From Pseudomonas lini (GTDB lineage: Bacteria > Pseudomonadota > Gammaproteobacteria > Pseudomonadales > Pseudomonadaceae): 64,000 nucleotides of DNA. Each line of letters opens with the position of its first letter. The first letter of the stretch is position 1. Positions 1-7,828 of the stretch are shown in pieces. Where the stretch lies: positions 186,001-250,000 of the forward strand of contig NZ_JAUSSR010000002.1 in NCBI RefSeq assembly GCF_030812475.1. Reading direction: 5' to 3'. A model generated the notes under the pieces. It ran no database searches. It was not told the DNA's origin and was given only the letters and a program-made list of their open reading frames with translations. A program made the translations under genes and the position numbers.

Positions 1-338
1 AGATGTCGATCTACGACGAAGAGACCTTTGGCCCGGTGACAACGATCGTCCGGGTAAAAGGCGCCGAGCAGGCGCTGCAGGTGGCCAACGACACCGCCTA
101 CGGTCTTTCGTCCTCAATATTCAGTCGCGATGTCACACGGGCATTGGAGTTGGCCGGCCGACTGGATGCCGGCTGCGTACACATCAATGGCGCTACCGTG
201 CAAAACGAGCCTCAGGCCCCCTACGGTGGGATGAAGAAGAGCGGCTATGGACGCTTTGATGGCAGCGCAGTCATCGAGGAGTTTACCGAGGTCAAGTGGG
301 TCACGGTTGAACCCTCCAACCAGCCTTATCCATTCTAG
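1..338 (+). CDS. NAD(P)-dependent aldehyde dehydrogenase, C-terminal part
   Basis: The frame is open from the window edge to a TAG stop, so only about the last 112 residues are present; the Rossmann domain and catalytic Cys lie upstream of the window. The visible part carries the EETFGP motif and the segment AYGLSSSIFSRD, both typical of the C-terminal half of aldehyde dehydrogenases. The closing GGMKKSGYGRFDG segment resembles salicylaldehyde, vanillin and benzaldehyde dehydrogenases. The enzyme oxidises an aldehyde to a carboxylic acid in the cytoplasm. Its position next to an AAHS-type transporter and CoA-dependent genes suggests a role in degrading an aromatic or terpenoid compound. The exact substrate is not decidable. 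Confidence 0.9.
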   Translation, partial: MSIYDEETFGPVTTIVRVKGAEQALQVANDTAYGLSSSIFSRDVTRALELAGRLDAGCVHINGATVQNEPQAPYGGMKKSGYGRFDGSAVIEEFTEVKWVTVEPSNQPYPF

Positions 339-343
339 GATTG

Positions 344-371
344 AAACCGGCGCGTAATGCGCCGGTTTTTT
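344..371 (+). terminator. Intrinsic terminator after aldehyde dehydrogenase
   Basis: A perfect 10-bp inverted repeat (AAACCGGCGC / GCGCCGGTTT) with a 5-nt loop ends in a run of T, starting 6 bases after the aldehyde dehydrogenase stop. It separates this plus-strand gene from the minus-strand transporter that converges on it. Confidence 0.85.
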
Positions 372-441
372 TGCACTCGGGTGCCACGGCACAGCCTTGT
401 CTCATTAGCCGCACCGCCATGCCTCCAGGGATTACAAAGCG

Positions 442-1716
442 CTACTGCTTTTGCGGGTCGAACTGCTTGTCCCTGATAAACAGCGCCGGAATCACGCCAC
501 AGATGAAGTAGGCCGCACCCATGACCAGAAAACCCACACCGATCGAGCCATGCGAGGCGAGGAAGCCGATAGCGGCCGGGGCAACCGCTGCACCCAGACG
601 CCCGATATTGTAGGCACCGCCCACGGCGGACCCGCGAAATTTGGCTTCGAAACTTTCGGTCATGTACGTGGCGTTTACACCGTAAGGAACACCATACAAA
701 AAGCCGAACACCACCAACATCCACAGTATGTTTTCCTGGCTTTGGAATAACACGATCACCGGCAGGAATAACGCGGTCCCCAAGGCGCCAAAGGCGAACA
801 CGGCACGACGCCCGATACGGTCAGCCGCGATGCCAGCCAGAATTTTACCAAGGATCATGGCGGTATAGGTGCCCACCATATAGCTGGTCATGGATTTGAG
901 GTTCATGCCCAGTTCGCTTTCCAGGTACGTCGGCATCCAGTTGTTCACACCGTAGTAACCGAACTGCAGAAAGCCGGCAGTCAGGGCCCAGAAGATAAAC
1001 ATCCGACTGGCCTGCGGATCACTGAAGATCAGCTTGTACATGCTCTCGCGTTTTGCGGGGATTGACTGTTGGGTGCCGGTGATTTTTTTCCTGGCGCGCT
1101 CGGCCTGAGCGTTGATCCAGGCTTGTGGCTCCGGCACGAAACGTTGCATCACCACGGCCAGGATCACCGGGATAATGGCGATGTAGAACAGCCAGCGCCA
1201 GCCATGGATGGGCAGTATCCAGCCAGCCAGCAGCGTCGCAACGATATACCCCACCGACCAGCCTGCCTGCAGGGTGCCGAGTACTGTTGTGCGGTAGCGG
1301 GTAGGCACGTATTCGGACATCAGCGTGTTGCAGGCCACATACAATGCGCCGATCCCCAGCGAGGACACGAACCGGGTGATCGCGAACTGCCAATAGCTAT
1401 GGGTCAGGCCCAGGACAGCGGTGCCGACGGAAAACAGTACGATACTCCAGACGACGGTTTTCACCCGGCCGAAACGATCGCAGGCCCAGCCACCGTAGAT
1501 GCCACCGATGGCCATTCCGGCCAGGGTGAAGCTGCCCAGGCTGCCGGCCTCTACGTTGGTCAGGCCGAATTCGGCCTTCAAGCTGCTGAGGCTGTAGGAC
1601 AGCAGCATCAGATCGGCACCGTCGATCAACAATCCAAGAAAGCAGAAGATGAAGACCAGTACCCAGGTACTGGATTTGGCGTGCGTCGTCGCACTCGCCT
1701 GAGCAGCAGCGTCCAT
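442..1716 (-). CDS. MFS transporter, aromatic acid:H+ symporter (AAHS)-like
   Basis: A 424-residue polytopic inner-membrane protein of the usual length for 12-TM MFS carriers. The first membrane segment holds LLIDGADLMLLS, which carries the DGxD motif characteristic of AAHS permeases such as PcaK and BenK. The loop between TM2 and TM3 has the MFS signature CDRFGR, and a second copy ADRIGRR follows in the C-terminal half. It probably imports a carboxylated, often aromatic, substrate with protons. It lies 62 bp downstream of the acyl-CoA dehydrogenase on the same strand, so the IclR regulator, dehydrogenase and transporter may be cotranscribed. The substrate is inferred only from context. Confidence 0.85.
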   Translation of the reverse strand: MDAAAQASATTHAKSSTWVLVFIFCFLGLLIDGADLMLLSYSLSSLKAEFGLTNVEAGSLGSFTLAGMAIGGIYGGWACDRFGRVKTVVWSIVLFSVGTAVLGLTHSYWQFAITRFVSSLGIGALYVACNTLMSEYVPTRYRTTVLGTLQAGWSVGYIVATLLAGWILPIHGWRWLFYIAIIPVILAVVMQRFVPEPQAWINAQAERARKKITGTQQSIPAKRESMYKLIFSDPQASRMFIFWALTAGFLQFGYYGVNNWMPTYLESELGMNLKSMTSYMVGTYTAMILGKILAGIAADRIGRRAVFAFGALGTALFLPVIVLFQSQENILWMLVVFGFLYGVPYGVNATYMTESFEAKFRGSAVGGAYNIGRLGAAVAPAAIGFLASHGSIGVGFLVMGAAYFICGVIPALFIRDKQFDPQKQ

Positions 1717-1778
1717 AGCGTTACCTTATTGTATTTATATGGGAGGTGACTTGAGCCGGGAATTGAAAGTCCGTGGCC

Positions 1779-2933
1779 TCAGCTTTGCGCGTCGCGGATC
1801 ATGTTTCGGGCAATGACCAGCTGTTGGATCTGGGTGGTGCCTTCATAAATGCGGAACAGACGAACATCCCGATAGAAGCGCTCGATGGCATATTCGCTCA
1901 CATAGCCGGCGCCACCATGAATCTGAACGCAGCGGTCGGCGACCCGTCCGCACATTTCAGTGGAGAACATCTTGGCGCAGGAGGCTTCAGTGCTGACGTT
2001 ACGTCCGTCATCACGCTTGCGTGCCGCATCCAGCACCATGCAGCGACTGGCATAGATTTCAGCCTTGCTGTCGGCGAGCATGGCCTGGATCAGTTGAAAC
2101 TCGGCAATCGGCTTGCCAAACTGTTTGCGCTCAAGCGCGTAGCGCAAGGCATCGTCGAGCATCCGCTCAGCGGCGCCGACACTCAAAGCCGCGATATGCA
2201 AACGCCCCTTGTCGAGTACCTTCATCGCGGTCTTGAAGCCTACGCCTTCGACACCACCGATCAGTTGGCTGGCGGGGACCCGTGCATTCTCGAATATCAC
2301 GTCGCAGGTATGGGCACCTTTGTGGCCCATTTTGTGGTCGGGCTTACCCAGCGACACGCCGGGTGTTCCACGCTCGACAACGAACGCGCTGATGCCGGCG
2401 GCGCCCCTGATCTCGGCATTGGTTCGCGCCATGACCGTATAGATGCCGGCGTGCGGGGCGTTGGTGATGAAGCGCTTGGTGCCATTGAGAATGTAGCTGT
2501 CGCCATCGCGCACGGCGTTGGTTTTGAGCGAGGCGGCATCTGAACCGGCGTCCGGCTCTGTCAGGCAGAAGGAACTGAGCAGCTCGCCACTGGCCAGCTT
2601 GGGCAGGTAGTGATGCTTCTGTTCTTCAGTGCCGTCCAGGAGGATACCGATGGAGCCGATGCCGTTGTTGGTCCCGATGTAGGAACGAAACGCCGGTGAA
2701 GTGCGGCCCAGCTCGAAGGCAATATTCACCTCTTCCTCCATCGTGACGCCCAAGCCTCCAAACTCTTCCGGGAGCGTCAGGCCGAACAAGCCCATTTCCC
2801 GCATCTGCTCAACGATGTCCTGGGGGATCGCGTCGGTGTCAGCCACTTCGTTTTCACGGGGAATCAGCACTTCGCTGACGAACTGCCGAAGGGAATCCAA
2901 GAGTATCTGCAGGGTTTCGGTATCACGGATCAT
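1779..2933 (-). CDS. Acyl-CoA dehydrogenase
   Basis: FAD-dependent acyl-CoA dehydrogenase that introduces an alpha-beta double bond in an acyl-CoA, passing electrons to ETF. It has the usual three-domain length (384 residues from the chosen start). Visible motifs are LTEPDAGSDAAS (FAD/substrate binding), QIHGGAGYVSEYAIERFYRDVR near the end, and IYEGTTQIQQ, whose Glu is the usual catalytic base in this family. The start at 2933 is preferred over an in-frame ATG 21 bases upstream because a good AGGAG lies just before it. Together with the divergent hydratase and hydroxyacyl-CoA dehydrogenase it completes a beta-oxidation-like set. Confidence 0.93.
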   Translation of the reverse strand: MIRDTETLQILLDSLRQFVSEVLIPRENEVADTDAIPQDIVEQMREMGLFGLTLPEEFGGLGVTMEEEVNIAFELGRTSPAFRSYIGTNNGIGSIGILLDGTEEQKHHYLPKLASGELLSSFCLTEPDAGSDAASLKTNAVRDGDSYILNGTKRFITNAPHAGIYTVMARTNAEIRGAAGISAFVVERGTPGVSLGKPDHKMGHKGAHTCDVIFENARVPASQLIGGVEGVGFKTAMKVLDKGRLHIAALSVGAAERMLDDALRYALERKQFGKPIAEFQLIQAMLADSKAEIYASRCMVLDAARKRDDGRNVSTEASCAKMFSTEMCGRVADRCVQIHGGAGYVSEYAIERFYRDVRLFRIYEGTTQIQQLVIARNMIRDAQS

Positions 2934-2945
2934 GTGCGCTCCTGC

Positions 2946-2961
2946 GGCTCGCAAGCGAGCC
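2946..2961. other. Short perfect hairpin between IclR gene and acyl-CoA dehydrogenase
   Basis: GGCTCGC-AA-GCGAGCC forms a 7-bp stem followed on the plus strand by GGTTTTTT. It looks like a rho-independent terminator reading rightward, but no rightward gene ends here. On the minus strand it sits between the IclR gene and the dehydrogenase and overlaps the dehydrogenase leader, so it could tune expression of that gene. Confidence 0.5.
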
Positions 2962-2991
2962 GGTTTTTTAGGGCGCCGTTACTCCGTTGCG

Positions 2992-3858
2992 TTAGCGAGC
3001 AGCGGCGCTAATGTTATTGACCATGTTGATCAGGCGAGGCCCGATATCGTCCACGAGCTGCTCACGGGGTAGCTGAAAGCTCGGTCCACCGCAGTTGAAG
3101 GTCAGTAACCCGTACTGCGGGTGTAGCAATGGCACTGCAACGGAATTGACGTCGCGGTGCCACTCTCCGATCGACAGGCAGAAGCCGTAGTCGGCGAAAT
3201 CCCTGAACGCTTTGTCCAGGCCCTTGCGGATGGCTGGCCATTGCTCCGATTCGCGCTGGCGGATGTGGTCGAGCAGAAATTCCCGCTCGGTTTCCGGCAT
3301 CGCAGCCAGGCACGCCCGGCCCACCGAACTCTGTGCCAGCGGCAAGTAGCTGCCGATCTGCCGGCGCATGGTCATGTTGCCCTGACCCTGAACCACATCC
3401 AGGTACACCATCTGAAGTCGATCGCGGGCGGCCATCGCGACGGCCGCCTGAGCGTGATTGGCCAACTCCTCCATCAAGGGATGCGCCACCGTGCGAATCG
3501 CCAGATTCGACAACATGGCGTAACCGAAACCCAACACACCGACGTCCAGCTGATACTTGCCTGAATGCACTTCACGCTTGAGGCAGCCCAGCCGCATCAG
3601 CGTATTGGTCAGACGCGTCACGGTCGGTTTGGGCAGCCCGGTCATCCGCGCCAGGTCCTGATTACCGAGTACGTTGTCCCGCGGGGTGAAACACCTCATC
3701 AGCTCAAGCCCGCGTGCTAACGCCGTCACGAACTGGCCGCTGCTTTCGTCATCGCTCAGCGCGCTGGCGGGATCGAGCATCCCCATCTTCAGCAAGCCAA
3801 TTTCATCCGTTCCTTTCGCCTGGTCCACGGCCTGGTGATCTGCCTTGTTGCGACCCAT
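2992..3858 (-). CDS. IclR-family transcriptional regulator
   Basis: A 288-residue regulator with an N-terminal winged helix-turn-helix (about residues 42-105, including NQDLARMTGLPKPTVTRLTNTLMRLGCL) and a C-terminal IclR effector-binding domain. The N-terminal tail of about 40 residues is longer than average. The ATG at 3858 has a GAGG about 9 bases upstream. It is divergent from the enoyl-CoA hydratase operon, with a 238-bp AT-rich gap holding two similar palindromes. It is therefore the likely local regulator of both arms, responding to an aromatic acid or CoA-pathway intermediate by analogy with PcaR and PobR relatives. Whether it activates or represses is not visible. Confidence 0.92.
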   Translation of the reverse strand: MGRNKADHQAVDQAKGTDEIGLLKMGMLDPASALSDDESSGQFVTALARGLELMRCFTPRDNVLGNQDLARMTGLPKPTVTRLTNTLMRLGCLKREVHSGKYQLDVGVLGFGYAMLSNLAIRTVAHPLMEELANHAQAAVAMAARDRLQMVYLDVVQGQGNMTMRRQIGSYLPLAQSSVGRACLAAMPETEREFLLDHIRQRESEQWPAIRKGLDKAFRDFADYGFCLSIGEWHRDVNSVAVPLLHPQYGLLTFNCGGPSFQLPREQLVDDIGPRLINMVNNISAAAR

Positions 3859-3901
3859 GGTAGAACCTCGCTTTCGAGAAATGCAAGTAAATAAAATTCA
3901 G

Positions 3902-3916
3902 TTTCGCTAGACGGAA
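3902..3916. promoter_or_regulatory. Candidate IclR operator, IclR-proximal copy
   Basis: TTTCGCTAGACGGAA is an imperfect palindrome 44 bases upstream of the IclR gene start. It shares the TTTCG-N5-CGNAA layout with the copy at 4064. Its spacing and arms resemble the TTCG-N5-CG pattern known for PcaR-type IclR regulators. Binding is inferred. Confidence 0.45.
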
Positions 3917-4063
3917 TTGTATTCGGTGCTTCTAAAAAAACCAATCTATTTTATTTACGACAATCAAATGCTTGTATTTAAAGGGTTTAAACAGATTTAG
4001 TGGATTTCCTGTTTACAGAAATTCAAAAGCCTATCTATGATTGATCGTAATTACGGTATTCAA

Positions 4064-4078
4064 TTTCGTATAGCGAAA
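4064..4078. promoter_or_regulatory. Candidate IclR operator, hydratase-proximal copy
   Basis: TTTCGTATAGCGAAA has perfect 5-bp arms and lies 18 bases before the start of the enoyl-CoA hydratase gene. This position overlaps the likely transcription start or leader, which would suit repression. See the related copy at 3902. Confidence 0.5.
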
Positions 4079-4096
4079 CAAAAATAAGAGGTAGAT

Positions 4097-4882
4097 ATGG
4101 ACTCCCGGCTTAATGCTGTAGTGGACTTGCAAATCCGTGACGATGCCGTTGCTGTCGTACGAATCCAGAGACCCGAGGTCAAGAACGCGCTCAATAGCGC
4201 AGTGCGCGAACAGTTGGCAGAAATCTTTCGTTCGCTTGCCGGTGATGCCCGGGTACGCGCAATCGTTCTCACCGGTGGAGAACAATGCTTTGTCGCCGGT
4301 GCCGACATCCGCGAGTTCGCCGAGGCCAGTCCGATCGAGATGTACCGCCGCCACACGGAGTATTTGTGGGAGGCGATCGCTCGGTGCCCTAAACCTGTGA
4401 TCGCAGCGGTGAATGGTTTTGCGCTGGGGGGAGGCTGCGAACTGGCGATGCACTGCGACATCATCGTTGCAGGGCAATCGGCACGCTTCGGCCAGCCGGA
4501 GGTCAAGCTTGGCCTGATGCCGGGCGCCGGTGGCACCCAGCGCCTGATTCGCGCCGTCGGCAAGTTCCAGGCGATGCGTATCGCACTGACGGGCTGCCTG
4601 GTCGCGGCCCCTGAAGCGCTAGCCATGGGCATGGTCAGCGAAGTGGTGAGTGACGAGCGCACAGTGCCGCGCGCCCTTGAGCTGGGCGCTGAAATAGCCG
4701 CCTTGCCGCCCCTGGCTGTAGCGCAGATCAAGGAAGTGATGCTGCTAGGGGCCGACTTGCCCCTGGACAGCGCCTTGGCGTTGGAGCGCAAGGCGTTTCA
4801 GTTGCTGTTCGATTCCAGGGACCAGAAAGAGGGCGCCAATGCCTTCCTGGACAAACGCAAAGCCACCTTCTCGGGAGAGTGA
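4097..4882 (+). CDS. Enoyl-CoA hydratase/isomerase
   Basis: A 261-residue crotonase-fold enzyme that probably hydrates an enoyl-CoA. The oxyanion-hole segments CFVAGADIREFAE and NGFALGGGCELAMHCD are present, as are both candidate catalytic glutamates (in GGCELA and in GQPEVKLGLMPGAGGTQRL), as in FadB and PaaF type hydratases. The start is preceded by AAGAGGTAG. It is the first gene of a tightly spaced operon with a hydroxyacyl-CoA dehydrogenase (3-bp gap) and a CoA-transferase, divergent from the IclR regulator. The residues favour hydratase over isomerase, but the substrate is unknown. Confidence 0.93.
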   Translation: MDSRLNAVVDLQIRDDAVAVVRIQRPEVKNALNSAVREQLAEIFRSLAGDARVRAIVLTGGEQCFVAGADIREFAEASPIEMYRRHTEYLWEAIARCPKPVIAAVNGFALGGGCELAMHCDIIVAGQSARFGQPEVKLGLMPGAGGTQRLIRAVGKFQAMRIALTGCLVAAPEALAMGMVSEVVSDERTVPRALELGAEIAALPPLAVAQIKEVMLLGADLPLDSALALERKAFQLLFDSRDQKEGANAFLDKRKATFSGE

Positions 4883-4885
4883 TTC

Positions 4886-6424
4886 ATGACACGCGAGATC
4901 AACCGTATGGCGGTGGTGGGGGCTGGCATCATGGGCACCGGCATTGCCCAGATTGCAGCCCAGGCTGGTATTTCGGTCCTGTTGTTCGATAACCGCGAAG
5001 GCGCCGCCCAGGCCGCTCGCGATGACCTTGAACAGACGTTGGACAAGCTGGCGAGCAAGGGCAAGATTCTCGGTGCAGACGCACAGGCCACACTCGATCG
5101 CCTGAAGGTAACGACCGCGCTGACCGAGCTCAAGGACGTCGACCTGGTCGTCGAAGCCATCATCGAGCGCCTCGATGCCAAGCAGGCGTTGCTCGCACAG
5201 CTTGAAGCGGTCGTCGCTGACGATTGCATTCTGGCTACCAATACCTCTTCGCTGTCCGTGACCAGCATCGCCCGGGAATGTCGGCGTCCTGAACGTGTCG
5301 CGGGGTTCCATTTCTTTAACCCCGTGCCACTGATGAAAGTGGTGGAAGTCATCGACGGCCTTGCCAGTGATCCGCAAGTCGGTGATCGTTTGCAGGCGTT
5401 GGCGGCGCGCATGGGCCACCGTGGTATACGCGCCAAGGACACGCCAGGTTTCATCATCAACCATGCGGGGCGAGCCTACAGCACCGAAGCCCTGCAGATT
5501 CTCAAGGAAGGCGTGACCGAGCCCGCCGAAATCGACCGCATCCTGCGCGAAGGTCTGGGGTTTCGCATGGGGCCGCTGGAGCTGTTCGACCTTACAGCAC
5601 TGGATGTCTCGCACCCGGTGATCGAGTCAATCTACAACCAGTTTTACCAGGAACCTCGCTATCGCCCGGCCGCATTGACCCGGCAGATGCTTGAGGCCGG
5701 GTACGTCGGTCGCAAGGTCGGGCGAGGCTTTTACCGGTATGCCAACGGCCAAATGGTTGATGCGCCCCCGGCGCAGGCAGTACCGGTGGTGGAAACGCTA
5801 CCGCCGGTGTGGCTGGGTACCGAGAGCGAGACCGATCGTATCAGCCTGATGGCATTGCTGGAGCGACTGGGCGCGCAGGTAGAGCAGGGCGCTACACCAT
5901 CCAGTGAAGCGCTCTGCTTGCTGGCGCCCTATGGCCTGGATGCCACCAGCGCGGCGCAACGTTTTGCCACCGACCCGACGCGCACAGTCTGCATCGACCC
6001 GCTGCTCGACAGCGCTCGCTACCGCACGCTGATGCCGACCCCGGCAACCCGAGTCGACATGGGCAATGCCGCGCATGCATTGCTGGCTCGTGACGGCGTC
6101 GGTGTCAGCGTTATCAACGACAGTGTCGGCTTCGTCGCCCAGCGCGTGCTGGCAATGATCGTCAACCTGGCCGGCGATATCGTCCAACAGCGCATCGCCA
6201 GCGTCGAGGACCTGGATGAGGGTGTGCGCCGCGGGCTGGGTTATCCGCAGGGGCCGTTGGCCTGGGGCGACAGTGTCGGCAGCAAACGCTTGCTGACCAT
6301 CCTGGAACGCATGACCGAATTGACCGGCGATCCGCGTTACCGGCCGGGCCCCTGGCTGCGCCGACGCGCGAGCCTTGGCCTGTCGTTGTGCCACACCGAA
6401 CGCGCACAAACAAAGGTGGTATGA
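4886..6424 (+). CDS. 3-hydroxyacyl-CoA dehydrogenase, PaaH type
   Basis: A 512-residue NAD-dependent dehydrogenase that oxidises a 3-hydroxyacyl-CoA to a 3-ketoacyl-CoA. The N-terminal Rossmann fold starts with VGAGIMGTGIAQIAAQAG. The active-site segment GFHFFNPVPLMKVVEVI contains the catalytic His. Two C-terminal 3HCDH domains follow, the second around residues 415-500 (GFVAQRVLAMIVN...GLGYPQGPLAWGD). This double-domain architecture and length match PaaH-like enzymes of phenylacetate degradation. It starts 3 bp after the hydratase and ends 1 bp before the CoA-transferase start, so the three genes are very likely cotranslated. Confidence 0.93.
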   Translation: MTREINRMAVVGAGIMGTGIAQIAAQAGISVLLFDNREGAAQAARDDLEQTLDKLASKGKILGADAQATLDRLKVTTALTELKDVDLVVEAIIERLDAKQALLAQLEAVVADDCILATNTSSLSVTSIARECRRPERVAGFHFFNPVPLMKVVEVIDGLASDPQVGDRLQALAARMGHRGIRAKDTPGFIINHAGRAYSTEALQILKEGVTEPAEIDRILREGLGFRMGPLELFDLTALDVSHPVIESIYNQFYQEPRYRPAALTRQMLEAGYVGRKVGRGFYRYANGQMVDAPPAQAVPVVETLPPVWLGTESETDRISLMALLERLGAQVEQGATPSSEALCLLAPYGLDATSAAQRFATDPTRTVCIDPLLDSARYRTLMPTPATRVDMGNAAHALLARDGVGVSVINDSVGFVAQRVLAMIVNLAGDIVQQRIASVEDLDEGVRRGLGYPQGPLAWGDSVGSKRLLTILERMTELTGDPRYRPGPWLRRRASLGLSLCHTERAQTKVV

Positions 6425-6425
6425 A

Positions 6426-7664
6426 ATGGGTGCTTTGACTGGATACCGCGTACTCGACTTGAGCCGGGTGCTGGCCGGCCCCTGGTGTGGCCAGACCCTG
6501 GCCGACCTGGGAGCAGAAGTCATCAAGGTGGAACGACCTGGCGTGGGTGACGACACACGTGGTTGGGGGCCGCCGTGGATGAAGGGTCAGAACGATGAGG
6601 CTACCCACGAAGCCTCCTACTACCAATCGACCAACCGCGGCAAGCTATCGGTGGCACTGAACCTGGCGAGCGCCGAAGGCCAGGAGCTGGTGCGTGCACT
6701 GGCCACCGACTGCGATGTGCTGATCGAAAACTACAAGGCCGGCTCGTTAGCCAAATACGGGCTGGACTATGCCACCTTGTCCCGGCTCAATCCGCGGCTG
6801 GTGTATTGCTCGGTGACCGGCTTCGGGCAGACCGGGCCGCGGGCTGCGGAGCCGGGTTATGACTTCATCATCCAGGGGATCGGCGGGCTGATGAGCATCA
6901 CCGGGGAGCGTGATGACTTGCCTGGTGGAGGCCCACAGAAAGTGGGCGTGGCCTTTTCTGATCTGATGACCGGGCTTTACTCCACAGTCGCTATTCAGGC
7001 TGCGTTGCTCAGCAGGGAAAAAACCGGTGTGGGCCAACACATCGACATGGCGCTGCTGGACGTGCAGGTCGCCACCCTGTGCAACCAGAGCCAGAACTAC
7101 CTGGCTTCCGGCAAACCCCCGGGCCGCTACGGTAACGCCCACGCCAATATCGTGCCGTATCAGGTATTTCGCGCCAGTGACCAGGATTTCATTATTGCCT
7201 GCGGCAACGACTCCCAATTTGTCGCGCTGTGCGAGGCTATCGGTCTGACGGACCTTCCTGAAGACCCACGCTTCGCGCGCAATGCGGACCGAGTCACCCA
7301 TCGGGAGGCGATCATCGACATTCTTACGCAGCATTTTCTCGGGGCTACTGCGGATGAATGGGTGCGACGCATTCATCCGCAGGGTGTGCCGGTAGGGGCA
7401 ATCAACAGCATCGCCCAGGCACTGGATGAGCCGCAGGTGAAAGCGCGCAATATGCTGGTGAACATTCCCCATCCACTGAAGGCCGATTTCGTGACGGTGG
7501 GCAGTCCCATCAAGTTGTCAGGCACGCCGGTGGAGTACCTGCGCCCGGCCCCGATGCTGGGTGAACATACCGATGAAGTCCTCAAGCGTCAGTTGGGGCT
7601 GGACGATGAACGCCTGGCCGGGTTGAAGGCACGCGGTGTCATCGAGCAGCTTGGCGAACGCTGA
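6426..7664 (+). CDS. CaiB/BaiF-family (type III) CoA-transferase
   Basis: A 412-residue family III CoA-transferase. The N-terminus GYRVLDLSRVLAGPWCGQTLADLGAEVIKVE and the GRGKLS-like segment NRGKLSVALNL are diagnostic, and the conserved Asp expected as acyl carrier lies in the region FSDLMTGLYS. The start at 6426 is chosen because AAAGGTGG lies 6 bases upstream and the family N-terminus begins there; an in-frame upstream start would overlap the dehydrogenase. It probably moves CoA from succinyl-CoA or another donor to the acid substrate, removing the need for an ATP-dependent ligase in this cluster. Confidence 0.92.
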   Translation: MGALTGYRVLDLSRVLAGPWCGQTLADLGAEVIKVERPGVGDDTRGWGPPWMKGQNDEATHEASYYQSTNRGKLSVALNLASAEGQELVRALATDCDVLIENYKAGSLAKYGLDYATLSRLNPRLVYCSVTGFGQTGPRAAEPGYDFIIQGIGGLMSITGERDDLPGGGPQKVGVAFSDLMTGLYSTVAIQAALLSREKTGVGQHIDMALLDVQVATLCNQSQNYLASGKPPGRYGNAHANIVPYQVFRASDQDFIIACGNDSQFVALCEAIGLTDLPEDPRFARNADRVTHREAIIDILTQHFLGATADEWVRRIHPQGVPVGAINSIAQALDEPQVKARNMLVNIPHPLKADFVTVGSPIKLSGTPVEYLRPAPMLGEHTDEVLKRQLGLDDERLAGLKARGVIEQLGER

Positions 7665-7686
7665 TCTGTAGAACCTCGCTGCCGGT

Positions 7687-7779
7687 CAGGCGTTGGCGCC
7701 GTGGCTGAGGCCGCTGCGAAAATATGGCCTGGTGGCGGATCTGTTCGAGGCGGTGCCGCAATTGCAACAATTGATCTGA
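7687..7779 (+). pseudogene. Possible C-terminal gene remnant
   Basis: A 30-codon open stretch without a start reads APWLRPLRKYGLVADLFEAV and then a short tail before TGA. It has protein-like composition and local GC-rich codon use, and it sits just after the CoA-transferase. It may be the tail of a deleted gene. No family can be assigned. Confidence 0.25.
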
Positions 7780-7795
7780 GACGAGAAGCGACAGG

Positions 7796-7823
7796 ACCAG
7801 GCGCTATGTTCATAGCGCCTGGT
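7796..7823. terminator. Long hairpin between convergent genes
   Basis: A perfect 13-bp inverted repeat (ACCAGGCGCTATG / CATAGCGCCTGGT) with a 2-nt centre, lying between the plus-strand CoA-transferase unit and the stop of the minus-strand sigma-54 regulator. There is no U-run on either side, so it may be a bidirectional transcript-end or stability hairpin rather than a strong intrinsic terminator. Confidence 0.55.
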
Positions 7824-7828
7824 GTCAC

